From: Siphonodentalium dalli
Taxonomy: Eukaryota > Mollusca > Scaphopoda > Gadilida > Siphonodentaliidae
NCBI GenBank assembly: GCA_032622095.1
Contig: CP136061.1
Coordinates: forward strand, 137,043,587 to 137,107,586
Direction of reading: 5' to 3'
DNA: 64,000 bases
Shown here: piece by piece, positions 44,887 to 57,642 of the stretch
Numbering within the stretch: the first letter of the stretch is position 1
How the letters are laid out: every line of letters begins with the position of its first letter
Program-made: the position numbers and the translations under genes
Notes under the pieces: model-generated
Databases searched by the model: none
The model's input: only the letters and a program-made list of their open reading frames with translations
Told to the model about the DNA's origin: nothing

Positions 44887-45262
44887 AGACAAAACTAGAT
44901 TCTATTGACTAAGTCTAGCAAATACATATACAAGCCAGCAAATGACTCAAACAAAGACGACTTTCAAGTAATTCATATATAAACACAAGACTGACTCGGG
45001 GGATGGAAACGACCGGTGATATGTACATGTATATAAGTTCAACTTGCCTTTGGTAGTCATGTTGCAATGCCATTATTCTTGATTTATTTTTCAGTGTAAT
45101 AGCAAATGGGAGAGGAGGTACTCATAAGTGAGTCAGCACTTGTCCTCAAATCCCATTGTCTATACAATTGTATGTGTCATTTCCTATATGTGTTATTGAA
45201 ATTAGACAAATAAATATGTTTAAACTAAAACTATTTCCCTAACAGTATTTCCTTAATCGTGT

Positions 45263-45300
45263 AAGCCAGTGCATTCTCTTATATATGCAAGGCTCCATGG
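45263..45300. repeat. Short palindromic unit S, half copy
   Basis: AAGCCAGTGCATTCTCTTAT then ATATGCAAGG and CTCCATGGG, one arm of the unit at 39826-39904. It lies 17 bp beyond the right candidate target duplication of LINE C. Confidence 0.8.
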
Positions 45301-45317
45301 GTAATTCATCGATTCTA

Positions 45318-45545
45318 AAGGGGTCCTACTAAAAGCTGACTGCACCAGACAGCACCTCCCCCAGGATCCGAGCGAGATGGTGCATGCACTATCGTGCAGA
45401 ATAGAGCTGTATATACCAAAGTTCCAACCCCCAAGTCAATAGTTCGAGCGGAAACGGCACTGTTAACCTGTAACTTGTGGCCGGTTCCGTCGGGTACGTA
45501 AAATCCACAAAAGCACAGACGTTCATCTATTCTGCATATAGATAT
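45318..45545 (-). repeat. Dispersed repeat D3, copy 3
   Basis: Inverted match to 8325-8555: GGGTCCTACTAAAAGC, CCGAGCGAGATGGTGCATGC, ACTATCGTGCAGAATAGAGC, CCAAAGTTCCAACCCCCAAG and AAAATCCACAAAAGCACAGA. Confidence 0.85.
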
Positions 45546-45723
45546 TGTCCATTTTGATATACTTCCTCACACATTACGTACACATAATTATAAGGTTCAG
45601 AGTAGCCATGAATGTCTGTTTTTAAGATGAAATATATAGCATAGGCGAAATCCACTCAGTTACAATTAAGCAAGCAATACGAAACAATAAAATATGAGCT
45701 CCTCATGTTTGTTTTTCATCCAT

Positions 45724-48700
45724 GAAGAGCAGTATTACATGCAGCATGACAGAAGAGCAGTATTACACGCAGCATGACAGAGGAGCAGTATTACACACAG
45801 CATGACAGAAGACCAGTATTACACGTAGCATGACAGAAGAGCAGTATTACATGCATCATGACAGAAGAGCAGTATTACACGCATCATGACAGAAGAGCAG
45901 TATTACATGCATCATGACATAAGAGCAGTATTACATGCAGCATGACAGAAGAGCAGTATTACATGCAGCATGACATAAGAGCAGTTTTACATGCAACACG
46001 ACAGAAGAGTAGTATCACATGCAGCATGACATAAGAGCAGTATTACATGCAACACGACAGAAGAGCGGTATTACATGCAGCATGACAGAAGATCAGTATT
46101 ACACGCAGCATGACAGAAGAGCAGTATTACATGCAGCATGACATAAGAGCAGTTTTACACGCAGCATGACAGAAGAGCAGTATTACATGCAGCATGACAT
46201 AAGAGCAGTATTACATGCAGCATGACATAAGAGCAGTATTACATGCAATACGACAGAAGAGCAGTATCACATGCAGCATGACATAAGAGCAGTATTACAT
46301 GCAGCATGACATAAGAGCAGTATTACACGCAGCATGACGGAAGAGCAGTATTACACGCAGCATGACAGAAGAGCAGTATTACACGCAGCATGACATAAGA
46401 GCAGTATTACACGCAGCATGACATAAGAGCAGTATTACACGCAGCATGACGGAAGAGCAGTATTACATGCATCATGACATAAGAGCAGTATTACATGCAG
46501 CATGACAGAAGAGCAGTATTACATGCAGCATGACAGAAGAGCGGTATTACACACAGCATGACAGAAGAGCAGTATTACATGCAGCATGACATAAGAGCAG
46601 TATTACATGCAGCATGACATAAGAGCAGTATTACACGCATCATGACAGAAGAGCAGTATTACATGCAGCATGACATAAGAGCAGTATTACATGCAGCATG
46701 ACATAAGAGCAGTATTACATGCAACATGACAGAAGAGCAGTATTACATGCAGCATGACAGAAGATCAGTATTACACGCAGCATGACAGAAGAGCAGTATT
46801 ACATGCAGCATGACATAAGAGCAGTATTACATGCAGCATGACATAAGAGCAGTATTACATGCAACACGACAGAAGAGCAGTATCACATGCAGCATGACAT
46901 AAGAGCAGTATTACATGCAGCATGACATAAGAGCAGTTTTACATGCAACACGACAGAAGAGTAGTATCACATGCAGCATGACATAAGAGCAGTATTACAT
47001 GCAGCATGACATAAGAGCAGTATTACATGCAACACGACAGAAGAGCAGTATTACATGCAGCATGCCATAAGAGCAGTATTACATGCAACACGACAGAAGA
47101 GCAGTATCACATGCAGCATGACATAAGAGCAGTATTACATGCAGCATGACAGAAGAGCAGTATTACATGCAGCATGACAGAAGAGCAGTATTACACGCAG
47201 CATGACAGAAGAGCAGTATTACATGCAGCATGACATAAGAGCAGTATTACATGCAACACGACAGAAGAGCAGTAACACATGCAACACGACAGAAGAGCAG
47301 TATTACATGCAACACGACAGAAGAGCAGTATCACATGCAGCATGACATAAGAGCAGTATTACATGCAGCATGACAGAAGAGCAGTATTACATGCAGCACG
47401 ACAGAAGACCAGTATTACATGCATCATGACAGAATAGCAGTATTACATGCAGCATGACATAAGAGCAGTATTACATGCAGCATGACATAAGAGCAGTATT
47501 ACATGCAGCATGACAGAAGAGCAGTATTACACGCAGCATGACAGAAGAGCAGTATTACATGCAGCATGACATAAGATCAGTATTACATGCAGCATGACAG
47601 AAGAGCAGTATTACACGCAGCATGACAGAAGAGCAGTATTACAGCATCATGACAGAAGAGCAGTATTACACGCAGCATGACATAAGAGCAGTATCACATG
47701 CAGCATGACATAAGAGCAGTATTACATGCAGCATGACATAAGAGCAGTATTACATGCAGCATGACAGAAGAGCAGTATCACATGCAGCATGACACAAGAG
47801 CAGTATTACATGCAGCATGACATAAGAGCAGTATTACATGCAATACGACAGAAGAGCAGTATCACATGCAGCATGACATAAGAGCAGTATTACATGCAGC
47901 ATGACATAAGAGCAGTATTACACGCAGCATGACGGAAGAGCAGTATTACACGCAGCATGACAGAAGAGCAGTATTACACGCAGCATGACATAAGAGCAGT
48001 ATTACACGCAGCATGACATAAGAGCAGTATTACACGCAGCATGACGGAAGAGCAGTATTACATGCATCATGACATAAGAGCAGTATTACATGCAGCATGA
48101 CAGAAGAGCAGTATTACATGCAGCATGACAGAAGAGCGGTATTACACACAGCATGACAGAAGAGCAGTATTACATGCAGCATGACATAAGAGCAGTATTA
48201 CATGCAGCATGACATAAGAGCAGTATTACACGCATCATGACAGAAGAGCAGTATTACATGCAGCATGACATAAGAGCAGTATTACATGCAGCATGACATA
48301 AGAGCAGTATTACATGCAACATGACAGAAGAGCAGTATTACATGCAGCATGACAGAAGATCAGTATTACACGCAGCATGACAGAAGAGCAGTATTACATG
48401 CAGCATGACATAAGAGCAGTATTACATGCAGCATGACATAAGAGCAGTATTACATGCAACACGACAGAAGAGCAGTATCACATGCAGCATGACATAAGAG
48501 CAGTATTACATGCAGCATGACATAAGAGCAGTTTTACATGCAACACGACAGAAGAGTAGTATCACATGCAGCATGACATAAGAGCAGTATTACATGCAGC
48601 ATGACATAAGAGCAGTATTACATGCAACACGACAGAAGAGCAGTATTACATGCAGCATGCCATAAGAGCAGTATTACATGCAACACGACAGAAGAGCAGT

Positions 48701-51537
48701 ATCACATGCAGCATGACATAAGAGCAGTATTACATGCAGCATGACAGAAGAGCAGTATTACATGCAGCATGACAGAAGAGCAGTATTACACGCAGCATGA
48801 CAGAAGAGCAGTATTACATGCAGCATGACATAAGAGCAGTATTACATGCAACACGACAGAAGAGCAGTAACACATGCAACACGACAGAAGAGCAGTATTA
48901 CATGCAGCATGACAGAAGAGCAGTATTACATGCAGCATGACAGAAGAGCAGTATTACATGCAGCATGACAGAAGAGCGGTATTACACACAGCATGACAGA
49001 AGAGCAGTATTACATGCAGCATGACATAAGAGCAGTATTACATGCAGCATGACATAAGAGCAGTATTACACGCATCATGACAGAAGAGCAGTATTACATG
49101 CAGCATGACATAAGAGCAGTATTACATGCAGCATGACATAAGAGCAGTATTACATGCAACATGACAGAAGAGCAGTATTACATGCAGCATGACAGAAGAT
49201 CAGTATTACACGCAGCATGACAGAAGAGCAGTATTACATGCAACATGACAGAAGAGCAGTATTACATGCAGCATGACAGAAGAGCAGTATTACATGCAGC
49301 ATGACAGAAGAGCGGTATTACACACAGCATGACAGAAGAGCAGTATTACATGCAGCATGACATAAGAGCAGTATTACATGCAGCATGACATAAGAGCAGT
49401 ATTACACGCATCATGACAGAAGAGCAGTATTACATGCAGCATGACATAAGAGCAGTATTACATGCAGCATGACATAAGAGCAGTATTACATGCAGCATGA
49501 CATAAGAGCAGTATTACATGCAGCATGACAGAAGAGCAGTATTACATGCAGCATGACAGAAGAGCGGTATTACACACAGCATGACAGAAGAGCAGTATTA
49601 CATGCAGCATGACATAAGAGCAGTATTACATGCAGCATGACATAAGAGCAGTATTACACGCATCATGACAGAAGAGCAGTATTACATGCAGCATGACATA
49701 AGAGCAGTATTACATGCAGCATGACATAAGAGCAGTATTACATGCAACATGACAGAAGAGCAGTATTACATGCAGCATGACAGAAGATCAGTATTACACG
49801 CAGCATGACAGAAGAGCAGTATTACATGCAGCATGACATAAGAGCAGTATTACATGCAGCATGACATAAGAGCAGTATTACATGCAACACGACAGAAGAG
49901 CAGTATCACATGCAGCATGACATAAGAGCAGTATTACATGCAGCATGACATAAGAGCAGTTTTACATGCAACACGACAGAAGAGTAGTATCACATGCAGC
50001 ATGACATAAGAGCAGTATTACATGCAGCATGACATAAGAGCAGTATTACATGCAACACGACAGAAGAGCAGTATTACATGCAGCATGCCATAAGAGCAGT
50101 ATTACATGCAACACGACAGAAGAGCAGTATCACATGCAGCATGACATAAGAGCAGTATTACATGCAGCATGACAGAAGAGCAGTATTACATGCAGCATGA
50201 CAGAAGAGCAGTATTACACGCAGCATGACAGAAGAGCAGTATTACATGCAGCATGACATAAGAGCAGTATTACATGCAACACGACAGAAGAGCAGTAACA
50301 CATGCAACACGACAGAAGAGCAGTATTACATGCAACACGACAGAAGAGCAGTATCACATGCAGCATGACATAAGAGCAGTATTACATGCAGCATGACAGA
50401 AGAGCAGTATTACATGCAGCACGACAGAAGACCAGTATTACATGCATCATGACAGAATAGCAGTATTACATGCAGCATGACATAAGAGCAGTATTACATG
50501 CAGCATGACATAAGAGCAGTATTACATGCAGCATGACAGAAGAGCAGTATTACACGCAGCATGACAGAAGAGCAGTATTACATGCAGCATGACATAAGAT
50601 CAGTATTACATGCAGCATGACAGAAGAGCAGTATTACACGCAGCATGACAGAAGAGCAGTATTACAGCATCATGACAGAAGAGCAGTATTACATGCATCA
50701 TGACATAAGAGCAGTATTACACGCAGCATGACACAAGAGCAGTATTACACGCAGCATGACAGAAGAGCAGTATTACAGCATCATGACAGAAGAGCAGTAT
50801 TACATGCATCATGACATAAGATCAGTATCACATGCAGCATGACACAAGAGCAGTATTACACGCAGCATGACATAAGAGCAGTATCACATGCAGCATGACA
50901 TAAGAGCAGTATTACATGCAGCATGACATAAGAGCAGTATTACATGCAGCATGACAGAAGAGCAGTATCACATGCAGCATGACACAAGAGCAGTATTACA
51001 TGCAGCATGACAGAAGAGCAGTATTACATGCAGCATGACATAAGAGCAGTATTACATGCAGCATGACATAAGAGCAGTATTGCATGACATAAGAGCAGTA
51101 TTACATGCAACACGACAGAAGAGCAGTATTACATGCAGCATGACATAAGAGCAGTATTACATGCAGCATGACATAAGAGCAGTATTACATGCAACACGAC
51201 AGAAGAGCAGTATCACATGCAGCATGACATAAGAGCAGTATTACATGCAGCATGACAGAAGAGCAGTATTACATGCAGCATGACATAAGAGCAGTATTAC
51301 ATGCAGCATGACAGAAGAGCAGTATTACATGCAGCATGACATAAGAGCAGTATTACATGCAGCATGACATAAGAGCAGTATTACATGCAGCATGACAGAA
51401 GAGCAGTATTACATGCAGCATGACATAAGAGCAGTATTACATGCAGCATGACATAAGAGCAGTATTACATGCAGCATGACAGAAGAGCAGTATTACATGC
51501 AGCATGACAGAAGAGCAATATTACATGCATCATGATA
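45724..51537 (+). repeat. 28-bp satellite array, about 207 monomers, with higher-order structure
   Basis: Monomer AGAGCAGTATTACATGCAGC plus ATGACATA, repeated over 5.8 kb with single-base variants (CATGACAGA, CACGCAGC, CAACACGACAG, CATCATGAC). Marker variants recur at fixed distances: GCATGCCATAA at 47061, 48656, 50084 (1595 and 1428 bp), GCAATACGAC at 46245 and 47840 (1595 bp), and GCGGTATTACACACA at 46541, 48136, 48976, 49312, 49564 (1595, 840, 336, 252 bp). These are 57 monomers minus one base, then 51, 30, 12 and 9 monomers. A 28-bp unit with TGA and TAA carries no frame, so it is non-coding. No CENP-B-box-like motif is visible. Confidence 0.97.
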
Positions 51538-53793
51538 TGCAGATTTACAACGCATGCAACAACTTACACACAAACGACGGTCACCGGACCTCGTAAGTTT
51601 CATTGGTCGAGGGGCTGATCGAATTGTCATCAATTGTTTAAAGTGATGTGAAACACTCCGGTAGGGTGATCAAATGGAAATGGAGAATAATTTTGCTCAA
51701 AGTAGTTATTTTTTACAAATATTATATCCAAATTGGCAACACACATCGTCATTCTTATATATTAATTAATTGCAGTGATTCTCGAAGGTGAAATCGTTTT
51801 CGTTAGTTTATCGCAGATAGTTGCGTCCCGAATCGAGAAGTAAATATTTACTAGTGAGGGTAGTTCAGACGATGATTTCTATAGAGTGTTACAATCGATT
51901 TGGTTGAAATTTTCGGCGATGTTACTAAAATGCTACATTCCTCCAGTTGACATAGCGCCTGAATGCTAACTTATCAGTTTCACATACCCGAACAAGTCCA
52001 TAATATGTCTTTAATCAAATTCTGCCATCTGCGATAGTCGCGACATACAGTGTTGTGTCAATAACTCCATGAGGGCCAATACCAGCATCGCTGATTAATT
52101 CACTTGTCCGTGATTAATAACTACACGTAGCACATGTCCCTGTTCTGGTTTGATAAATCACTGACTTCATATGGCCCCAATTCCTGTCCAAAACAAGAGT
52201 TTATCGCGCATCCAATCATTCTACGCAGCACATACAATGTAGTATATCGAATGTGTTAAAGATTCTAACATTCCCTGTGGTGATAACGGTCTTACTGACA
52301 GGAAATGACAATCCCATCCATCTCACATCCTCTATTATACAACATGGGTTGTCCGGGGTAACACCACAATACCTATAAAATAAATATTGAGAATCACAGA
52401 AACGTGACTTCATCCTCTCTATACATATATACGATTAAAGCATCAATGTCGATGTGAGCTGATCAATTACACACCCTCGTAGAAACTCAGGTGGACATTC
52501 AAAAGATTTGAAGCCATCGATTTGCATTTACAGTAAAGTAGATATTTTCACTTACCTACATGGACTGTTGAATTCCAAAGGGAGTTAATTCGTGAATCGG
52601 AATTAGATATAATATTATCTGTATAGATGTAGTTGAAGCATTAGGAAAATCGCAAAAACTTAAAAATGATATTGGCATTTATCTGTGATTCGTGTCCAAT
52701 ATATTCAATCGACCTAGCCTACAGCTTACTAAAAGGCTCATTCTGGTTGGTCAATCGCCTGTGTTTTCCCGTGTATATGTTGACGTCGTGTTGTGGTACT
52801 GTGTTATCTGTATTATATATACTGTACCACATATACATGTACATGGTACAATGGACGCAACGTTGTTAATAGACTTAACCGTCCGATGTCTGAAACACAG
52901 GCGAATTTGTAAAAATCACGCAAAACTGTAGACAGGTACATAACTGGTTACCAACACTAATAATGATTATGACACAAGAAATAAAAGAAATAAACAGATT
53001 AAAACTGAAAAGCTTGCACGCAGTTACACAAAGTATGAAGAGTCATGTGGTCATATTGACGTCCTTTTATGAAACAGTAGCGAACTTTTGGTTTAAAATT
53101 ATACCACGTAGAGAATATTACATAACGCGCTTCTGAAACACAAAATGGCACATTGAAATCACCCAGTCGAATCACAATATAAGAATGCAAGCAAAGCTCA
53201 TATATGCGTGTATGATAAAATTGACCACATAACACGGGCTCCATCCAAGACAAGGCATTGCACACATGCAAATCACAATCACAAATGATTATATATCTCG
53301 TCTGATTTACCTTAAGTACTATGTCCTTCACATGAAGTAACATTTTTTCCACGAGTAGAGAACTTGTCCAATCCTCTTTCTCAATCTCTCTGTATCTATA
53401 TGTGTATTACGATTGTGTCGTATGTTTGATTTAACAAACAATAGATATTGTTTACACCAAAGGCTGGAGGCTGATGCGTGTTAATTAACGTCTGGTACCT
53501 TCAAGCAAAACGACTTCACCTATCCAATGTACCCTGAGACGAATATAACAAGGTTGTGAGTCTCGAGTATATCCTCCAGAAGATACTCTGTTCCGTGCAT
53601 CTTTCTATGTAATCGACAATCTCTACCAGAGCGCACCAGTCATATTGTACTTCCTTTCTGACTCTGTCACCGGCTGGGTACTAGTCTGTGGTTTCTTTGT
53701 TTAGCGCGGGGTTTTCCAGCAACAATGGTGAAAACCTATCGCCCGAAAGTCAAATTTCCGTCCTATGTGCTTTGAGAACAATTCCCGCACTAA
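51538..53793. other. Unassigned DNA with dispersed repeat D1 copy 2
   Basis: 51640-51905 matches D1 at 6828-7080 (TTTAAAGTGATGTGAAACAC, GGGTGATCAAATGG, TGAAATCGTT). The rest shows no gene; the longest frame is minus 52999-53352 (117 codons), with no motif I know. Confidence 0.55.
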
Positions 53794-54192
53794 AAACTTA
53801 ATGACAGAATAGAGGATCAGAGCGGTAGATTGGTGACACTTAATGACATAATAGAGGATCAGAGCGGTAGATTGGTGACACTTAATGACATAATAGAGGA
53901 TCAGAGCGGTAGATTGTTGACGCTTAGTGATATAATAGAGGATCAGAGCGGTAGATTGGTGACGATTAGTGACAGAATAGAGGATCAGAGCGGTATATTG
54001 GTGACGATTAGTAACAGAATAGAGGATCAGAGCGGTAGATTGGTGACGATTAGTGACATAATAGAGGATCAGAGCGGTAGATTGGTGACGATTAGTGACA
54101 GAATAGAGGATCAGAGCGGTAGAATTGTGACGATTAGTGACAGAATAGAGGATCAGAGCGGTAGATTGGTGACGATTTTCACAAGCTACTAG
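53794..54192 (+). repeat. 42-bp tandem repeat with an open 14-residue-repeat frame
   Basis: Nine units of GACAGAATAGAGGATCAGAG plus CGGTAGATTGGTGACGATTA plus GT. One plus frame is open from 53794 to 54192 and reads VTISDRIEDQSGRL-type repeats with a few substitutions (LND, IED, GIL). There is no ATG; the frame begins after a TAA at 53791 and ends at TAG (54190-54192). One minus frame is also open through a unit, so openness is partly a property of the 42-bp length. It could be an internal exon (AG precedes AATAGAGG at 53806) or just a minisatellite. Confidence 0.85.
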
Positions 54193-55029
54193 TCAAATTT
54201 GCAGCAAATAAGAACTCTTGTGTTTGACTTGCCACGCATGTTGTCGTGACATTGTCGTCCATGTGCGTTTATACGTTTGTGTTCATAAAATAATCGGAGA
54301 ACCAAATCACACCGTTTCGAAATATAGTTCTTTGCTTCTAGTAGGACATTCCAAACTTAAGGTACGAAATTGCAAACATTTTAGTCGATATTTTGTGTGT
54401 TCAACAAGGGCAGCATGTTGCTCTGCTCGCTTAGTATATATCTTAATATCGCGGAAGTCCACCAAATGTGGGTAAAATGTCGCCGATATCGGTCTTACCG
54501 AGTCATCAAGGGAGGTAACCCCTGCATGGAGTTTGTGTAATTGGATTCCAATAAGGCTATTTTCCAAAAGCCCAATTTATATCAATGCCGCTCTGATTAA
54601 AGGAACTGAGGGACGCGTCTTATTGAATTTAACACTCACCACGTGACATTGGCACATCCATTCCGGAAATCCACACGTATGTGGGAGTACACTTATTGAG
54701 TTATCTTCGAATGAACTCGTCAATTGAGATAAATAATTTCACTGGATCTATCCCCAGCAGAGCAGTCCGTGATTAGTGAACATTATGTCGCTCACACCAG
54801 CTGTCGCACAGCGTACGAAGCCACACATTTCATAGATTGCAGTGTGGGTCGTTTGTCATCAGGGCAAGGAACCTACTAGATCATGTCATGAACCTCTACT
54901 CTGGTTAATGCCCGTAGTGATCATATTCCACCAGTACAGAACCTGCGAACATTTTGAAGTTTTGACAGGGAACCTTATAAAGTCGAAAAAATAACGGGGG
55001 GAATATAATTCTTAGTTATTATCTGTTTC
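54193..55029. other. Unassigned DNA
   Basis: No gene or repeat recognised. Two overlapping opposite-strand frames of 85-86 codons (54218-54567) have no motif. Confidence 0.5.
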
Positions 55030-55241
55030 TTAATAATGTACTTCACTGTAGGTGAAGGTCCCAACTCGAAATTTCACGATTTAAGTTAATTTGTGAGCGA
55101 TTTTGCTTCGCGTTGCATACAATTATGGCATTTTTCCTGGGTAATTACTTTGATGTTTATTGCGATATCGGCTCGCAAAAGTCAGAGAAAAGCATGCAAT
55201 TTTGAGTTGGGACATTCACCTACAGTTAAGTACATTATTAA
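55030..55241. mobile_element. MITE family T2, 0.2 kb, TTAA-flanked
   Basis: Terminal inverted repeats of about 40 bp: TAATGTACTTCACTGTAGGT then GAAGGTCCCAACTC on the left, GAGTTGGGACATTCACCTAC then AGTTAAGTACATTA on the right, with TTAA at both outer ends (55030-55033, 55238-55241). The right TTAA is also the left TTAA of MITE T1 copy C. No coding capacity. Confidence 0.9.
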
Positions 55242-55738
55242 AGGCACGTGAGACTTAGTTGTCGAAAATATTCATATTTGTTCCAATCACCGTAAACAGA
55301 AACACATTAAAACGCATACAGTTTCGTTCATATATACCATGACCATCGCGTAAACAGCATGTTATCATAAAGATTTACTATATTTTACCTAAGCAAGAGC
55401 CTGATTGCGTTACAGAAGACAGCACAATGCTGCGGGCTAATGACACACAAATGGCATAAACGCTCTTTATTCGTTCCATATCAGGAATTCACCAACAAAG
55501 AACGCTCTTTATGTTTACCATCATAATATAAACAAACACCAGAAAGGTAACTTTTTATGCTTTTGTTTACATAACAATAGTCAAAGATATGACAATAACA
55601 TACTGTTTATGCGATATTTCTAATTTGTATACGGACAAAGTCTGTCTACATTTTGTTGTTCTTTCTGTTTGTGGCGGTTTTTGACGGGTGGGAATATTTT
55701 CACAGGATACCCACCGCCAAAGCCAACCGTACCTTTAA
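55238..55738 (+). mobile_element. MITE family T1, copy C
   Basis: Colinear with copy B over about 501 bp: TTAAAGGCACGTGAGACTTA at the start, AACGCTCTTTATTCGTTCCA in the middle, and CCAACCGTACCTTTAA at the end. TTAA at both ends. It shares its left TTAA with the T2 MITE. Confidence 0.93.
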
Positions 55739-56249
55739 GGAAAAGTTAGCAACCAAGAAATATATTTCTCGCGTTATGTTCCCTGGTGTTGTACTGGTTG
55801 AATATGGTCTCTACGGGCGTTAGCCAGAGTAGATATCCATGACATGATCTAGGAACCGACGTACTCATTATGCAATATCTAAACAGTTCACTCAGACATT
55901 CGGATAGCTGTTATCTGGAACTTATGCAGTGGATGAGATATATATAGATTGTGTGAATTTTTCTAACAACTATTTAATGGTTGATGTGTGTTTGGTGTTC
56001 AAAATCGGTGCTCAATTGATACCTACCGAGAGCTTTCCGATGAATTTCAACAAGCCATATTTCCGACTAAATCCTGAAACGTTACCCAGAATTCTGCTGT
56101 AGTTAAAGAGTCGATTACTTAGGGCATTACTGTAGTTCCCTTGTAAATTTCAGTTATAGATAAGATTTTTTAACAAATGCTGATGTTGAATGTGCATTGT
56201 GAATTTCCACAGTTCGTTTACTAGTTTATGCCGTCAGACAAATGTGTAT
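55739..56249. other. Unassigned DNA
   Basis: No feature recognised. Confidence 0.5.
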
Positions 56250-56718
56250 ATATGTGACCCGCCATATCAAATCCAGTCGGAAGTCGGGATTTTTTTACCC
56301 TGTGCCAATGCATTCTCTTATATATTCGAGTCGACCATAGGTCGCCTCGCATATATAAGAGAATGCATTGGCCTAACAATTTTTTACAATTTTAATAATC
56401 TTTTCTTGTATTCTTAATTTTTTTTTATAATTTCACCCATACAGAGCCCCAGACAAACATGAGCAGACGACACTCTTCTATATGCTTCTATATATGCGTG
56501 GGGCTTCCTGCAGGGTAATGGATGTTTTAGTTTTTTTTATGTCCTAAAAATTGTCAGAAACATTTATTTAAAAAAAAAGATTAAAAATTGTTAGGCCAAT
56601 GCATTCTCTTATATATGCGAGGCGACCTATGGTCGACTCGCATATATAAGAGAATGCATTGGCACAGGGTAAAAAAAATACCGACTTCCGACTGGATTTG
56701 ATATGGCGGGTCACATAT
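56250..56718. mobile_element. Nested palindromic element (unit S copies 2 and 3)
   Basis: The outer arms (56250-56398 and 56577-56718) are almost perfect inverted copies: ATATGTGACCCGCCATATCA, AATCCAGTCGGAAGTCGG, ACCCTGTGCCAATGCATTCT, and GGCCTAACAATTTTT. Each arm itself contains the ~70-bp palindromic unit S centred on CCATAGG/CCTATGG. The loop of about 180 bp is AT-rich. No coding capacity. High arm identity implies a recent origin or gene conversion between the arms. Confidence 0.95.
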
Positions 56719-57642
56719 GTTTAAACAAATTTATATTCAAACCCGCTTTGGGTTAGAGACTTGATTGGTGACGTAGGTTCCTGACCCAGTGAAACCCACA
56801 TCATAACAATATAGTAGAGCGACTAAGTGTAAAATCGTTCATGAGTGATCAGTATGGGCCACTTAACAATATTTTCAAAAATGGCCACCATTTTCAAGAT
56901 GGTCGCCATTCTCAGCGGAGCCAGTAATCTAATTTGGGCATACAAACCAATTTTATAAATTCAAATAAGAGCTCTTATATTATTTCCGAAGAGAACATGA
57001 TTGTTAGCACATAATTTGAGCTTGGTAAAACAATATATTGTTGAACAATACCTGCTTTATTTAGAATGTTTGCTATAGCTACCTTTGTTGATTTCAGTCG
57101 GATCAAATAGACAGAACACAACGCACATCTTAATCGAGAATCTGTTATCGAATGAGTTTCGGGCGCCGGATCTTGAGCGAAATGTAACTATGCGCGGTCC
57201 GCAACGAGTTCGATAAAAGATTATAGATTATGATGCAAGCTGTATTTATTCCACATCCTTGTTTTGGATAAGTGTAATCCACGACTGTGACTACCATTGA
57301 TATACCATAACTACATTTAATGTGATTTAAGTCTGATGAAAACCCGGTAATTACTTGTGCATCACCCAATCGGATTGTTGACGTTATTTACACCATCGCC
57401 CTTTGGAAAAACGTCAACTCGAAATAGTCCGACTTGTATTCTTCTTGTGCTATACAACGACATGTTATTCAATGGCATTTAATCTATTGAATACATGTGT
57501 CTCACACCAAGTGGTGTGGAATAAAGTTATAGTATCTACTGTAGTCAATAGTTTGCCTGTGTAACAGCGGTTTATTCCATGGAATATACTCAATAAACCC
57601 AGTGTGTGACTTGTTTCTGCTTTTCGTGTTTCAGAACTCTTA
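56719..57642. other. Unassigned DNA
   Basis: Contains AAAATGGCCACCATTTTCAA then GATGGTCGCCATT near 56878, a worn motif like the GGCCACCAAAATGG piece in L2R. Nothing else recognised. Confidence 0.5.

Larger units (their letters stand above)
39914..45237 (+). mobile_element. LINE C: 5'-truncated APE-type non-LTR retrotransposon
   Basis: The plus strand carries a 2A-like peptide, APE endonuclease, linker, RT and a C-terminal Cys/His region in order, with a 3' UTR of about 350 bp. CCTAACAGT occurs immediately before (39905-39913) and after (45238-45246), a plausible 9-bp target duplication. Two later insertions (41289-42783 and 43047-43405) split the RT; without them the copy is about 3.46 kb. 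Stops at 40606, 40737, 41267, 43690 and 43785 and frameshifts near 40190, 40740, 43692 and 44507 make it inactive. The sequence style (HKHRGMDIDDDLTW, SHVRPIMEYASSVW, CSCG...H...C) points to the CR1/Jockey-like group, but the clade is not settled. Confidence 0.92.

Noticed and set aside
45724-51537. CRISPR-like array because of regular short repeats
   Set aside because: There are no spacers: the 28-bp monomers follow each other directly and vary only at a few positions. The surrounding DNA is eukaryotic.
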